DNA of 64,000 nt from the NCBI RefSeq assembly GCF_024436435.1, contig NZ_JAFMZP010000001.1, positions 372,001 through 436,000 on the forward strand. Reading direction: 5' to 3'. The notes under the pieces are model-generated. The model saw only the letters and a list, made by a program, of their open reading frames with translations, had not been told where the DNA came from and searched no databases. Source of the stretch: Desertivirga xinjiangensis. GTDB taxonomy: Bacteria; Bacteroidota; Bacteroidia; Sphingobacteriales; Sphingobacteriaceae. Both the position numbers and the translations under genes were made by a program. Below, piece after piece: positions 10,366 to 19,760 of this stretch (position 1 is its first letter; each line of letters begins with the position of its first letter).

Positions 10366-11781
10366 ATGAAATCGATAGTAAGCATAGTGCTGGCAACAGC
10401 ACTTTTTCATTTTAATACTGGCGATGATAGTGCAAAGCCAGGGAACGAGTATCATGTTAAAATTGATCCGAAAACAGAGATCGGTAAAGTAAGCCCGGGA
10501 ATAATGGGCTTTAATATTGTCTATTGCTATGAGGGGGATAAGATGTGGGACGCCGGGAAAGGCAAGGTAGCAGGATTAATGAAAGGACTCAATCCGGGAC
10601 AGCTGCGTTACCCGGGCGGAACGGTAGTTACTAAGTTCCATTGGGAGAATCCCACAGGGCAAGGATGGAAAGATAGCTGGGACCCTGATTTCGATCCCTC
10701 GAAGAATACCTCACCAGGTACTTTTATGGATGTGGACGAATATCTGCAGCTGGTTAAGAGACTAAAGATAGAGCCGCTGGTCGGAATTAATATGGGCTCC
10801 GGGATGAAGCACGGAAACGTTGAAGAATCGCTTGCCGAAGCGGTTCGGCTTATGCAGCACTGCAAAAAATCTGGTGTAGAGGTAAAATACTACTATCTTG
10901 ACAATGAGCCTTATCAGCACGATGCTAATTTTACGTATACCGCAGAACAATATGGCGACATGGTCAATCGCTTTGTACCGGAAATGAAAAAAGTGGATCC
11001 CGATATAAAGATCATCGTTAACACTCACCCAAGACCGGATCAGTACATCCGGCCGCTCTTACAGAAGGCCGGAAAAAACATTGATTATGTAGATGTGCAC
11101 ATGTACTGGAAATGGAAGAATGCCACGTTTGCCAACTGGAAGGATGAACCGCTGATGCTACATCAGGATAAGCGAAGTTACGAGCAGCAACGGAAGCTGT
11201 GGGAGGGCGTTTTTGCTGAAGAGGGATTTCCTTCCGTAAGGCTTGTCGTATTGGAGTGGAATATCGGTCCGTCGGCAGGCCAGGCAATCCCTAAAGAAGC
11301 GGAGGCTGCGCTTATGGCTTCTGAGCAGTTCATCCAGTATATCCGTTCAGGTTTATATATGTCTTGTTTCTGGCCTTTGTCCTGGCCCCGTGATCCGGCA
11401 GAAACCACCCGTGCTCTTTTTCCTGAAAGGCAGGAATATAACCCGGGCAGAATGTATAAAATGTTTTCTGAATTCAGTGAGATTCCTGGTAATCAGCAGG
11501 TGATGTGTACAATAAACCGGGACAGGCTGATCGGTCTGGGCATAAAAAGTAATGACGGGAAAACGGTTTGGGTTTACCTGGTTAACAAGAATCAGGACCA
11601 GCCTGCAAGTAAGGTTGTTTTAGATATGAAGAACTTTCTGATGAAAACGGTTGAAGCGAAAGGTTTCAGCAGTTCAGGAAAGGAACTTTCAAAGAAAGAT
11701 CTGATAACAGAAGAAAATAAGGAGGCTGTCAGCCTCACGATTCCGGTCAACTCTTTTGTTAAGCTTAGTCTGCACAATTAG
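10366..11781 (+). CDS. Clan GH-A glycoside hydrolase, alpha-L-arabinofuranosidase-like
   Basis: Retaining glycosidase with a (beta/alpha)8 barrel. Visible: LRYPGG near residue 80, typical of GH51/GH44/GH79-type enzymes, the acid/base Glu181 in YYYLDNEPY, and the nucleophile Glu297 in VVLEWNIGP. A short beta-sandwich resembling the C-terminal domain of arabinofuranosidases fills the last 100 residues. The N-terminus (first 18 residues) is hydrophobic and could be a signal peptide, but no clear lipobox or cleavage motif is seen. The exact GH family and substrate cannot be fixed by eye. It follows the metallophosphoesterase by 29 bp and ends at a strong shared terminator. Confidence 0.8.
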   Translation: MKSIVSIVLATALFHFNTGDDSAKPGNEYHVKIDPKTEIGKVSPGIMGFNIVYCYEGDKMWDAGKGKVAGLMKGLNPGQLRYPGGTVVTKFHWENPTGQGWKDSWDPDFDPSKNTSPGTFMDVDEYLQLVKRLKIEPLVGINMGSGMKHGNVEESLAEAVRLMQHCKKSGVEVKYYYLDNEPYQHDANFTYTAEQYGDMVNRFVPEMKKVDPDIKIIVNTHPRPDQYIRPLLQKAGKNIDYVDVHMYWKWKNATFANWKDEPLMLHQDKRSYEQQRKLWEGVFAEEGFPSVRLVVLEWNIGPSAGQAIPKEAEAALMASEQFIQYIRSGLYMSCFWPLSWPRDPAETTRALFPERQEYNPGRMYKMFSEFSEIPGNQQVMCTINRDRLIGLGIKSNDGKTVWVYLVNKNQDQPASKVVLDMKNFLMKTVEAKGFSSSGKELSKKDLITEENKEAVSLTIPVNSFVKLSLHN

Positions 11782-11789
11782 CATAAAAT

Positions 11790-11823
11790 AAAAGGCAAGC
11801 CTGGATGAACAAGCTTGCTTTTT
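11790..11823. terminator. Bidirectional terminator between convergent genes
   Basis: Eleven-base arms (11790-11800 and 11813-11823, one G-T wobble) around a 12-base loop. The arms begin with an A-run and end with a T-run, so the hairpin can stop the glycosidase transcript and the convergent PHP-hydrolase transcript. Confidence 0.8.
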
Positions 11824-11841
11824 ATTCTTATACTAAAGACA

Positions 11842-14373
11842 CTATTCCCCATCTGCGTCTTTGCCGCTTCTTCTCTCTGGTTTTAAGGGTAAAGGCTCAC
11901 CCAGAAGATCCTTGTTTACCTTGAATCCGTTAGCATCTATATCTACAAATATGGGGTTTGATATTGCCATGGGCATATGGCGCTTCATATTACCACCAGT
12001 AACCATCCCTATAATTTCATTTTCTCCGTAGGCAAGCACTATAAGATGAGCGTCCTCTCTTAATGTCAGCGGAAAGGAATGCTTGAAATTTCCTGACGCC
12101 TCATCGAATAATCGCGGGTGCAGCTTTTTAGAGAATGTATGTGCGCTATCTGCCTTCCCGTTAACAATCAGAACTACTTTGTTAATTTTATACCAGTTAG
12201 CCTGAAGGGTGCGTACAGATACTGCAACTTTGCCACCGGGCGCAGCCAGATCATCTCCCGGATTAGCGTTGTTAATGTTAACTTCTAAAAAAGGACCGTT
12301 ACTCATAATAACACGACCTTTCTTTACCTGCATAGCAAGGTCTGTAGAATCAGCCTTCGCCGGAGTGTCTCGGTCGGTCATGATATAATTAAACAGGCCG
12401 CCGGTTGCATGCCCTACAGCATGGTTATCAGAGTTAGCCGTGCCGTAGATCCTATACCCCAGGTTCAGCATCTGTAGCCATTGAAAGGACCGTATATTAC
12501 GTTTCCCTCCTGCAAGAGCAGACGGTAAACCTTGCATTGTTTCACGGATCTCCATAACATCTGTAATCTTTTCCGTTCCGAATCCTCCGTCAGCTATACC
12601 ATCATTATCCCGGTCGAAATAAAGCTGAGAGATATCAGGATGATTTTGCTGCATTAGCTTGAAAGCGCCGTTATCATAATCGTAAAGACGCTTCATTTGT
12701 ACAAAAGGGTTTTTGTCTGTTACCGGTGCCCCGTATCCTCTTTTGTCTTCCTGGATGCGCAAAGGGAAACTATTTTGGTGATTGATACTTCCAGGACCCG
12801 GACGCCCGCTTAGCTCAATGCCTGTGGAAGACGATATAAAGTTAGTGAGACCCAGTTTTCTAATCTCGTTTGAATACGTGGAAATGCGATTATGTTCAGT
12901 GGCCGGAGCAAATTCAACGCCAGCCGCCGCCATATTGATCACACGATCTTCCACATCTGCGTTAGAATCTCCGCTGTTGGTGGTGTGGTTGTGAAGATCT
13001 CCGATAAGGTAACCAGGTGTCGAAAAGGCCCTGTTAAGATTTACACTAATGGTTTGGTACTTTCCCGGAGTTACACTAAAAGCAATCACTTCGGTGTTGA
13101 ACTCCGGGCCATGCGAAAAGATCGCTTCATAGCTTCCCTCAGGAAGAGATACCCTGAAGTCGGTACTTTTTGAATAGTAAAGATTACTGTTCCCATTGGC
13201 CCTGGTTGGCGGCCCGAGCACCGGATTCCTGCTGCCTTTTATACCTTTAAACTCAACTTTCACAGGGAAAGTGTTGCCCATGGCATCTTTGGTATTGATG
13301 TGAAACGAAACAGCAGATTCTTGTTTCATCTTCAGGTTCAGCATACCGGTAAAGGGGACTCTAATAGTCTGCTGGATGGTGTCATGGCCAACTTTAGACG
13401 CATAGAGCTTATAGGTGCCTGCTGAAAGCAACAGGTCCAACTTTCCGGACGGGCCGGTAATAGCCGAAGAGATCAGTTCATCTGCTTCATTGTAAATATC
13501 CAGGAATACATCACCGAGTTTTTTTTGCACGGCATCCTGAATAAGTACAGGCACTTTCTCCCATTTTATTCCTGTTTCCTGTTCTTTTAATCCGTTTATA
13601 TCTTCGGCTGTAATGAGTCGGCGCTCAATGGAAAGTGTCTTTCCTCCAGCCACAGACACTGAATCTTTCGGTCCGGAGCCATAGTAAAAGCGGTAGCCCT
13701 GGGCCACAAGGCCGGCTTTCCCGGTGGGGGCAACTGTGGTGATATGGCCCTGGGAAGTGATAACTCCATAGGCACAATTATTCCACTTATTGTTCATAAA
13801 GACCATCCGGCTTTTGCCTTCACTGCTAATGTCCTTATTCCCGTTCTCTCCGCGTAGCATATCGTACAGAACCACTTTAAGCGGTGTTTTCGTAGGATTT
13901 GTATACGCAGTTTGCACGATCAAGCTGCTCTCGTTATCTTTCAGGGTATAAGTCGTTTCAGTACGCAACGGCTCTGCCGGGGTGGGAAACCTTACTGCTT
14001 TTAAGCTTACAGCAGTGCCTGTTGCTTTTAAAACAATGATCGTATCAGCAGATCTTACATCGACCCTTGCGCCGTGGGGGTAATAAACCACCAGCTGGTC
14101 ATTATTGGTGCTGCGGAGGCTAAAGTCGATAACAGCTCCCTGTATAGAAGAAACCATCTGGTTCGCCTCCCTGTCGGGAGATGCATTTCCAATAACCGCT
14201 GAAACTTTTGAATTACGGATAAGCCAGTCGCCGATCAAGGCGTCTCTTTCCTTACCTTTAGGTGCCAGATGAATGGTTGATTTGCTAAGCCGAATGATCT
14301 CTCCTGCATAACCTGCAAAGCGGCAGCTGAGAAGGATTACTACTAAGCAAAAAATAGATTTGTAAATTTTCAT
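11842..14373 (-). CDS. Secreted CehA/McbA-family metallohydrolase (PHP domain)
   Basis: An 843-aa exported protein with an N-terminal signal peptide (about 1-23, ending GYAGE). The first 450 residues look like beta-rich accessory domains, including carboxypeptidase-regulatory-like folds near 285-350 and 355-445. The C-terminal PHP-type metal site starts with GDLHNHT (458-464), continues with TEHN (492-495) and a later ANSDNH block. The family is named after CehA/McbA, carbaryl hydrolases, but most members in Bacteroidota are uncharacterised hydrolases of phosphoester or similar bonds. It is the last gene of a minus-strand unit led by a sigma factor, FecR, SusC and SusD, separated from SusD by 52 bp, so it likely processes the ligand of that SusCD. 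Confidence 0.83.
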   Translation of the reverse strand: MKIYKSIFCLVVILLSCRFAGYAGEIIRLSKSTIHLAPKGKERDALIGDWLIRNSKVSAVIGNASPDREANQMVSSIQGAVIDFSLRSTNNDQLVVYYPHGARVDVRSADTIIVLKATGTAVSLKAVRFPTPAEPLRTETTYTLKDNESSLIVQTAYTNPTKTPLKVVLYDMLRGENGNKDISSEGKSRMVFMNNKWNNCAYGVITSQGHITTVAPTGKAGLVAQGYRFYYGSGPKDSVSVAGGKTLSIERRLITAEDINGLKEQETGIKWEKVPVLIQDAVQKKLGDVFLDIYNEADELISSAITGPSGKLDLLLSAGTYKLYASKVGHDTIQQTIRVPFTGMLNLKMKQESAVSFHINTKDAMGNTFPVKVEFKGIKGSRNPVLGPPTRANGNSNLYYSKSTDFRVSLPEGSYEAIFSHGPEFNTEVIAFSVTPGKYQTISVNLNRAFSTPGYLIGDLHNHTTNSGDSNADVEDRVINMAAAGVEFAPATEHNRISTYSNEIRKLGLTNFISSSTGIELSGRPGPGSINHQNSFPLRIQEDKRGYGAPVTDKNPFVQMKRLYDYDNGAFKLMQQNHPDISQLYFDRDNDGIADGGFGTEKITDVMEIRETMQGLPSALAGGKRNIRSFQWLQMLNLGYRIYGTANSDNHAVGHATGGLFNYIMTDRDTPAKADSTDLAMQVKKGRVIMSNGPFLEVNINNANPGDDLAAPGGKVAVSVRTLQANWYKINKVVLIVNGKADSAHTFSKKLHPRLFDEASGNFKHSFPLTLREDAHLIVLAYGENEIIGMVTGGNMKRHMPMAISNPIFVDIDANGFKVNKDLLGEPLPLKPERRSGKDADGE

Positions 14374-14425
14374 TGGTTTTAAACGTTGATTAAAAGGATA
14401 TTAATTGTGTGATCAGAAGGGTCAT

Positions 14426-16210
14426 TTACCATCCGGGATTTTGAAGCATCGTGGTATTCAGGCTTAATTCCAAATCCGGAATGGGCAGGAGATAAAGGTT
14501 CTCTTTGAAATAGCGTTTTCTTAGCGGTATTCTTGAATACTTAAATTCAGAGCCCGTTAAGGTTATGTGCATTCCTTCTGTATACTTGCCGTCGAGCCTA
14601 GTTCCGGTCTTCGAACGGCAAAGATCCCAAAACCAGAGACCTTCAAAGGCCAGTTCTATTGCCCGTTCATTTCTGATCAGTTCTCTCAGTTCTTGCTGGG
14701 AAGGGGATTGTGGCAATCCATAGTTTTTATTCTCTCCGGGGATAATTCCCGCTCTCGCGCGAAGGATCTTTAACTGTTCCAGCGCCTCCCTGGTCAGCCC
14801 CGTTTCATTAGCCGCTTCTGCGTAGTTCAACAGGATCTCCGCATAACGGATCAACGGAACGGCCCTGTCTACATTTCCTCCTCCGGATACGGCAGCAAGC
14901 TCATCACACATTTTCCGGTGATAGTAACCCGTTGTTGTTCCAGAATTGGAGGTAGAGGGTATTATCCCGTCCGTCTGCCCCTCATATGTATATACCGGTG
15001 AAAGTGTTTTAGTACTATTGAGATAGTACAGGCTTCCGTTATACATGACTGTATATCCAAGACGCGGATCCCGGTTGGTATAAGGATCTTTCGGGTCGTA
15101 ACCTGAATCAGGGTCGCCTATTGCTTTCCCGTTTCTCATCGGAAACATATCAACAAGCTGCTGGGTGGGATAGTCGAAGTACCATGCACCTCCCCTGGAT
15201 TTTGGGTTATGGGCCAGTTCCATGATTTTACCTGGGGGATAGGATCTGAAGAAGATAAACTCGTTATTCACCCTTGTCAGAAAAACTTTATAAAAGCCAT
15301 TTCCGGGGCGTGTGTTATTATCGGTCATCAGTGCATACAAATTCATCTCCATCACCTCTTTAGCCGCGAGATAGGCCTCTTTCCAGCGATTTTTATCATA
15401 AACAGGATACGACGTCAGCATGATAAGATCAGGATTATCTGAAGTGCTTCCGCCGTTGAAAAGGGGACTGGCGGCAGTGATGAGTATTCGTGATTTCAAG
15501 GCCAGCGCTGCGCCCCTGCTTACCCTGCCATAGTCACGGCCTGTTTGCAGTGCGGGAAGTATCGGCGCTATGTGGTCAAGTTCGCTCACCATGTATTCTA
15601 CACATTCCTGGTATGAATTTCGCCGGGTATCCGGCTGCATTTCAGTACTGAGGATCTGACCATACACGAGCGGTACCCCACCAAAATATTTCATCAGGAA
15701 ATGGTAATACCAGGCGCGTAGAAAACGTATTTCTGCTGAGGTACGAAGTTTCATCGCGTGGGAAAGTGGGGTATGGTTAATATTCTTAAGAAAGATATTT
15801 GCCTGCCTTATTTTATTGTAGAGAAACTTCCAGTCATCATTGATCTTGGTGTAAAAGTTTTGATTGAAAATACCCAGTGTAACTTGTTTGTCGAAATTTC
15901 CGGCTGCGGGATAACGGCCTTCGGCGAGATCCGTAAGCTTTTCAAAGTCGCTGGTATTATGGACGATTCCCAACTGGATATTGTAGTCGCAGCCGATATA
16001 TACGTTGGCCAGAAAATCCATAGTCCTGCTACTGTCAGAGAAAACGTGTGTTTCGTCGAGTTCCTCTTCTGATTTATTATCCAGGAAGCCGTCCTTGCGG
16101 CAGGAACAGAAACAAAGGAGCGCGACCAGCACAGCGGGTATAAAGTGACATTTGCCTCTTCTGGTATTGAAAGCAGGAAAATTCTGCATGGTCTTTGTAA
16201 AAATGTTCAT
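14426..16210 (-). CDS. RagB/SusD-family nutrient-binding lipoprotein
   Basis: Surface binding partner of the SusC encoded just upstream (50 bp). The start used gives a long n-region before the hydrophobic core and lipobox (FCSC, Cys37, then RKDGFLD); Met8 would shorten it to a more normal length and is an alternative start. SusD blocks include FLRAWYYHFLMKYFGGVP, RGAALALKSRILITAASPLFNGG, TNRDPRLGYTV, IRYAEILLNYAEAANE and a terminal MLQNPGW. It is a close paralogue of the plus-strand SusD at 7372-9144. It belongs to the sigma/FecR-controlled minus-strand unit. Confidence 0.95.
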   Translation of the reverse strand: MNIFTKTMQNFPAFNTRRGKCHFIPAVLVALLCFCSCRKDGFLDNKSEEELDETHVFSDSSRTMDFLANVYIGCDYNIQLGIVHNTSDFEKLTDLAEGRYPAAGNFDKQVTLGIFNQNFYTKINDDWKFLYNKIRQANIFLKNINHTPLSHAMKLRTSAEIRFLRAWYYHFLMKYFGGVPLVYGQILSTEMQPDTRRNSYQECVEYMVSELDHIAPILPALQTGRDYGRVSRGAALALKSRILITAASPLFNGGSTSDNPDLIMLTSYPVYDKNRWKEAYLAAKEVMEMNLYALMTDNNTRPGNGFYKVFLTRVNNEFIFFRSYPPGKIMELAHNPKSRGGAWYFDYPTQQLVDMFPMRNGKAIGDPDSGYDPKDPYTNRDPRLGYTVMYNGSLYYLNSTKTLSPVYTYEGQTDGIIPSTSNSGTTTGYYHRKMCDELAAVSGGGNVDRAVPLIRYAEILLNYAEAANETGLTREALEQLKILRARAGIIPGENKNYGLPQSPSQQELRELIRNERAIELAFEGLWFWDLCRSKTGTRLDGKYTEGMHITLTGSEFKYSRIPLRKRYFKENLYLLPIPDLELSLNTTMLQNPGW

Positions 16211-16260
16211 TAATTAAGAGTCCGAAATTTAATGATTCTACTAAGCGCGCCTGATTTTAT

Positions 16261-19200
16261 TTACCAGTTGATAATCACTCCGGTGTTGAAGATCCGCTGC
16301 TGCGGATAGGTGCCATTGTTGCTTCCGCTGGCTACTTCCGGATCAAGCTGGAAGCGCTTGAAGGATGCGGACCAGCTGAATATATTATAGCCGTTTATGA
16401 AGAAACTGGCTTTATTGAGGCCTGCCTTTGTGACCCATCTTTCCGGAAAAGAATAATTAATCTGAAAAGAGCGGAGACGCAGGTAGTCTCCTGGTATGGC
16501 CCAAAATGTAGAAGGGTTGTCGGACGACATATAAGAACCGGCGAAATTTTTAGTAAGTGCCGGAAATTCCGCATAGGCTTGATTTTCGGTGGTCCAGCGG
16601 TTTAAATGAAAGGTTTGAAGGTTCACCTTCCACGGAGTGGACAAATCTTGTCCTACGTGAAAATCAAAGCCGGTATCGGCCTGCAGAAGCAGATCGGCCG
16701 AAAAGTTTTTCCATTTAAAGCCCAGGCCCAGACTGAAGCGGTGAGTAGGTAGGCCGGGGTTTCCAAGGTAGGCCATGTCGTCGAAATCAATTTTACCATC
16801 CTCATTCAAATCCCGGTATTTCAGATAACCTGCCCCAACCTGGCCGGCGGGCCGTGCTACATCCGGATCGCTGATTTCCTCCGGCTGATAAAAGCCCTCA
16901 AATATCCATTGTTTTATTAATCCCACAGACTTTCCTGTTTGCCGCTGCCAGAAATAGCTTACCTGAGGTTCGTCAATTTCCCTGATCTCGTTTGCTGCAT
17001 AGCTGTACGATGCCTTCGGCGTGATGAGCGTTTTGCCTGCTTTTAAAATATAGTTTAACTGCAGCTCAAGCCCATGATTACTCACTTTTCCTATGTTGGC
17101 CGAGGGAATTGCGGTAATACCGGAGTGCGGTGCAATGGTGCTTCTTACCGTTAGTATATCATATCGAAAATTATTGAAGTATTCGGCCGTTCCGGAAATT
17201 TTGCCATCCGCAACAGCTATATCAACACCTATATTCAGTTTTCGCTCTTTTTGCCAAGTGAGGCCTTTATTTCCGGTAGATCCTTCTGCAATACCTGTAT
17301 AAGCCTGATGGGTTTCTCCGAATGAATATTGCGAAGTGCGTACGTAGCTATCCCTGTATAAATAATAGTTTCCGCTGCCGGGATCTTCACTTCCTGTGAT
17401 TCCAAAAGAACTGCGGATTTTTAGTTTTGAGACCGAAGGGAAAGTGTTTTGGAAGAACTTCTCAGAGGCTATATTCCATCCTGCAGCGAAGGCCGGGAAG
17501 AGGCCATACCGTCTGCCCGGGGCAAAGCGGTCGGTACCGTTCAATGCGCCTGAAATCTCCAACAGATACCGTTCATCGAAATTATATTCCGACCGGAAGG
17601 TAAGTCCCCTGAAATTAGAAGGTATATAGTTATCGGCTAAATTTATAGCAGGGCCAGTGAATGATGATTGATTGTACAAGGCCAGAAATTGGAAGAAATG
17701 CTTTTTTAACCTTGTTGTGTAGGTGGCACTCGTCCGCAGGTTTAGCTGATAAGCCGGCGACCCGGGCTGATAAGATTTTGACCAGGGATCTACTCTGAAA
17801 ATATTCGGATCGCGTGGATGATAAATGCCGGTAGTAGGATCAAAGAAAAAAGAAGGAAAATTTCTCCGTACAAGTTCCTTTTCGGCACTATTCATACTAA
17901 GTATCGAGAAAGCACCGCTTACTTCAAGACCTCTGATAATATCGTTCAGTTTTTGAGTAACAACGGTATTAAGATTAAGCGTGTTTTCTTTTGTCCGGCG
18001 ATACCCCCCGTAAGTCAGGCGACCAATGATGTTCGGCTTTGACCCTGAGGGAGCCCTTGAGGGCGAAGAATAAGCAAAGCTTTGGTCTGGATTACGGATA
18101 GCATACATATATGGACTTAAATGTTCATAGCTGAATACTTCGGCAAAAGCGGCCACTTCGCCGGCCCCGGAAGCACCATCAAAATAAGGGTTATTTCTGG
18201 TACTAAGGGTTCCCGAAAAGTCAAACTTGAACGAAAGGGATTTGCTTGCTTTCAGGTCTATATTCGACCGGAAGTTATACCTGTTGTTGAAGTAGTTGGT
18301 GTTGACATCGTTTTCCGGAGAGAAGTTCCTGAGCATCCCCTGCTGATTCAGAAACCCCATCAGCAAATAGTATTTCACTTGCTCAGTTCCGCCGGAAATT
18401 CCAAGCCTGTTTTTGAATACAGGGGCGAAAGATCTGAAGAGTGTTTTATACCAATTGATATCGGGATGAGCGTATGGGTCAAGCCCGTTCCTGAAAAGGT
18501 TCAGGTCAGCCTGCGAAAATTCAGGAGCAACTGATGTTCCCCGGGTTAGATTATCGTTTGCAATAGATTCATTTAACAGCAATGCGGTTTCATAAGCGTT
18601 GAGAAATTCGGGAACGTGCGTTGGTTGCTGGATTCCATATTCTGATCTGAACTCAAACACAGGTGCGGATTTTTTACCTCTCCGGGTGGTTACCAGAATA
18701 ACTCCGTTAGCAGCCCGAACACCATAGATTGCAGTTGAAACGGCATCTTTCAGCACAGTTACATTTTCCACTTCCCCTGGATCAAGTAGGGAAAGCTTTT
18801 CATAAGGGTATTCAAAGTTGTCTACAAGAACCAGAGGAGAAACGTTACCCGTAAAGGTGCTTATCCCTCTGACATACATTTTTGTAGCATCTTTTCCGGG
18901 CATTCCACTCTGTTGTTGTGAAAATAAACCGGTTATTTTTCCTGAAAGCATGTTTTGGAGACTTGCTGATGGTGTGGCCTCAATCTCCTGATGATTTAAC
19001 GAGCTGATTGAACCGATCCGTGTTATTTCTTTTTGTTTTCCGTAACCCACTACCACCACTTCTGAAAGTGTCTTGCTTTCTCCTTCAAAATGTACATCTG
19101 TCTGCAAGTTGTCAACCGGTATCTCTACATTTTTAAAACCAATGTGGCTGAAAATCAACATAGCGTTTTTTTTTGAGTTTATCTGGTAAGAACCATTACT

Positions 19201-19620
19201 GTCCGTCAAGGTTGAGCCTGACTTCTCTCCCTTGACAACAACTGTTGCGGCAGGAACCGGCTGGCCGCTTGGGTCAAAGACGGTACCGCTAACAGTAATA
19301 TCAATATCTTTTTTAGCTAAGGCCTTTATGAAAACCGCGCCTTTGTCCGTTATCTGCCAGGTCAGATCGAGGTTGCCGAGGAGTTTCTCCATGATAGTAT
19401 TAATGCTTGTATGCGGGCTGGTGATAAGGTCTGCTTTTTTACCGGGAGGAAATAAATCGGGCCCATAAAAGAAACGGTAGCCTGTATTGCTTTGTATTAT
19501 TTCAAGTATCTCGGGTATTGTTTTTCTCCGAAGATTGAAGTGCATTCGATCTGAAGACTGCGGGTGGGAGCTGAAAGGAATTAAAAATAATAGAACCAGG
19601 AAGATAAAATTCTCCTTCAT
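16261..19620 (-). CDS. SusC-family TonB receptor with STN signalling domain
   Basis: A 1119-aa importer with a signal peptide (about 1-21), an STN (secretin/TonB N-terminal) domain at about 25-110 (IPEILEIIQSNTGYRFFY), a carboxypeptidase-like domain (about 112-190), the plug (VRGISTF, LVLVDNFE, VTVLKDAVSTAIYG, NGVILVTTRRGKK) and a barrel ending in FNTGVIINW. STN domains pass the ligand signal to FecR-type anti-sigma proteins, and fecR lies 140 bp upstream on the same strand. The gene resembles the plus-strand SusC at 4228-7368, which lacks the STN domain. It is therefore the signalling copy of a duplicated importer. Confidence 0.96.
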   Translation of the reverse strand: MKENFIFLVLLFLIPFSSHPQSSDRMHFNLRRKTIPEILEIIQSNTGYRFFYGPDLFPPGKKADLITSPHTSINTIMEKLLGNLDLTWQITDKGAVFIKALAKKDIDITVSGTVFDPSGQPVPAATVVVKGEKSGSTLTDSNGSYQINSKKNAMLIFSHIGFKNVEIPVDNLQTDVHFEGESKTLSEVVVVGYGKQKEITRIGSISSLNHQEIEATPSASLQNMLSGKITGLFSQQQSGMPGKDATKMYVRGISTFTGNVSPLVLVDNFEYPYEKLSLLDPGEVENVTVLKDAVSTAIYGVRAANGVILVTTRRGKKSAPVFEFRSEYGIQQPTHVPEFLNAYETALLLNESIANDNLTRGTSVAPEFSQADLNLFRNGLDPYAHPDINWYKTLFRSFAPVFKNRLGISGGTEQVKYYLLMGFLNQQGMLRNFSPENDVNTNYFNNRYNFRSNIDLKASKSLSFKFDFSGTLSTRNNPYFDGASGAGEVAAFAEVFSYEHLSPYMYAIRNPDQSFAYSSPSRAPSGSKPNIIGRLTYGGYRRTKENTLNLNTVVTQKLNDIIRGLEVSGAFSILSMNSAEKELVRRNFPSFFFDPTTGIYHPRDPNIFRVDPWSKSYQPGSPAYQLNLRTSATYTTRLKKHFFQFLALYNQSSFTGPAINLADNYIPSNFRGLTFRSEYNFDERYLLEISGALNGTDRFAPGRRYGLFPAFAAGWNIASEKFFQNTFPSVSKLKIRSSFGITGSEDPGSGNYYLYRDSYVRTSQYSFGETHQAYTGIAEGSTGNKGLTWQKERKLNIGVDIAVADGKISGTAEYFNNFRYDILTVRSTIAPHSGITAIPSANIGKVSNHGLELQLNYILKAGKTLITPKASYSYAANEIREIDEPQVSYFWQRQTGKSVGLIKQWIFEGFYQPEEISDPDVARPAGQVGAGYLKYRDLNEDGKIDFDDMAYLGNPGLPTHRFSLGLGFKWKNFSADLLLQADTGFDFHVGQDLSTPWKVNLQTFHLNRWTTENQAYAEFPALTKNFAGSYMSSDNPSTFWAIPGDYLRLRSFQINYSFPERWVTKAGLNKASFFINGYNIFSWSASFKRFQLDPEVASGSNNGTYPQQRIFNTGVIINW

Positions 19621-19760
19621 ATGCCTGTCGAACCGGAACCGGGATTAAATACCGCAATTTCAGGATCCGGATTGAACACTTGATTAGGATAAGATGAATA
19701 TAATATTAAGCCCATGATGATGGAGTAGTTCTGATCAATTCCAGCTTATGTAGAAAAAGT

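Noticed and set aside
18121-18534. A 137-codon plus-strand frame inside the minus-strand SusC gene
   Set aside because: It is antisense to a well-conserved SusC barrel and has no recognisable motif.
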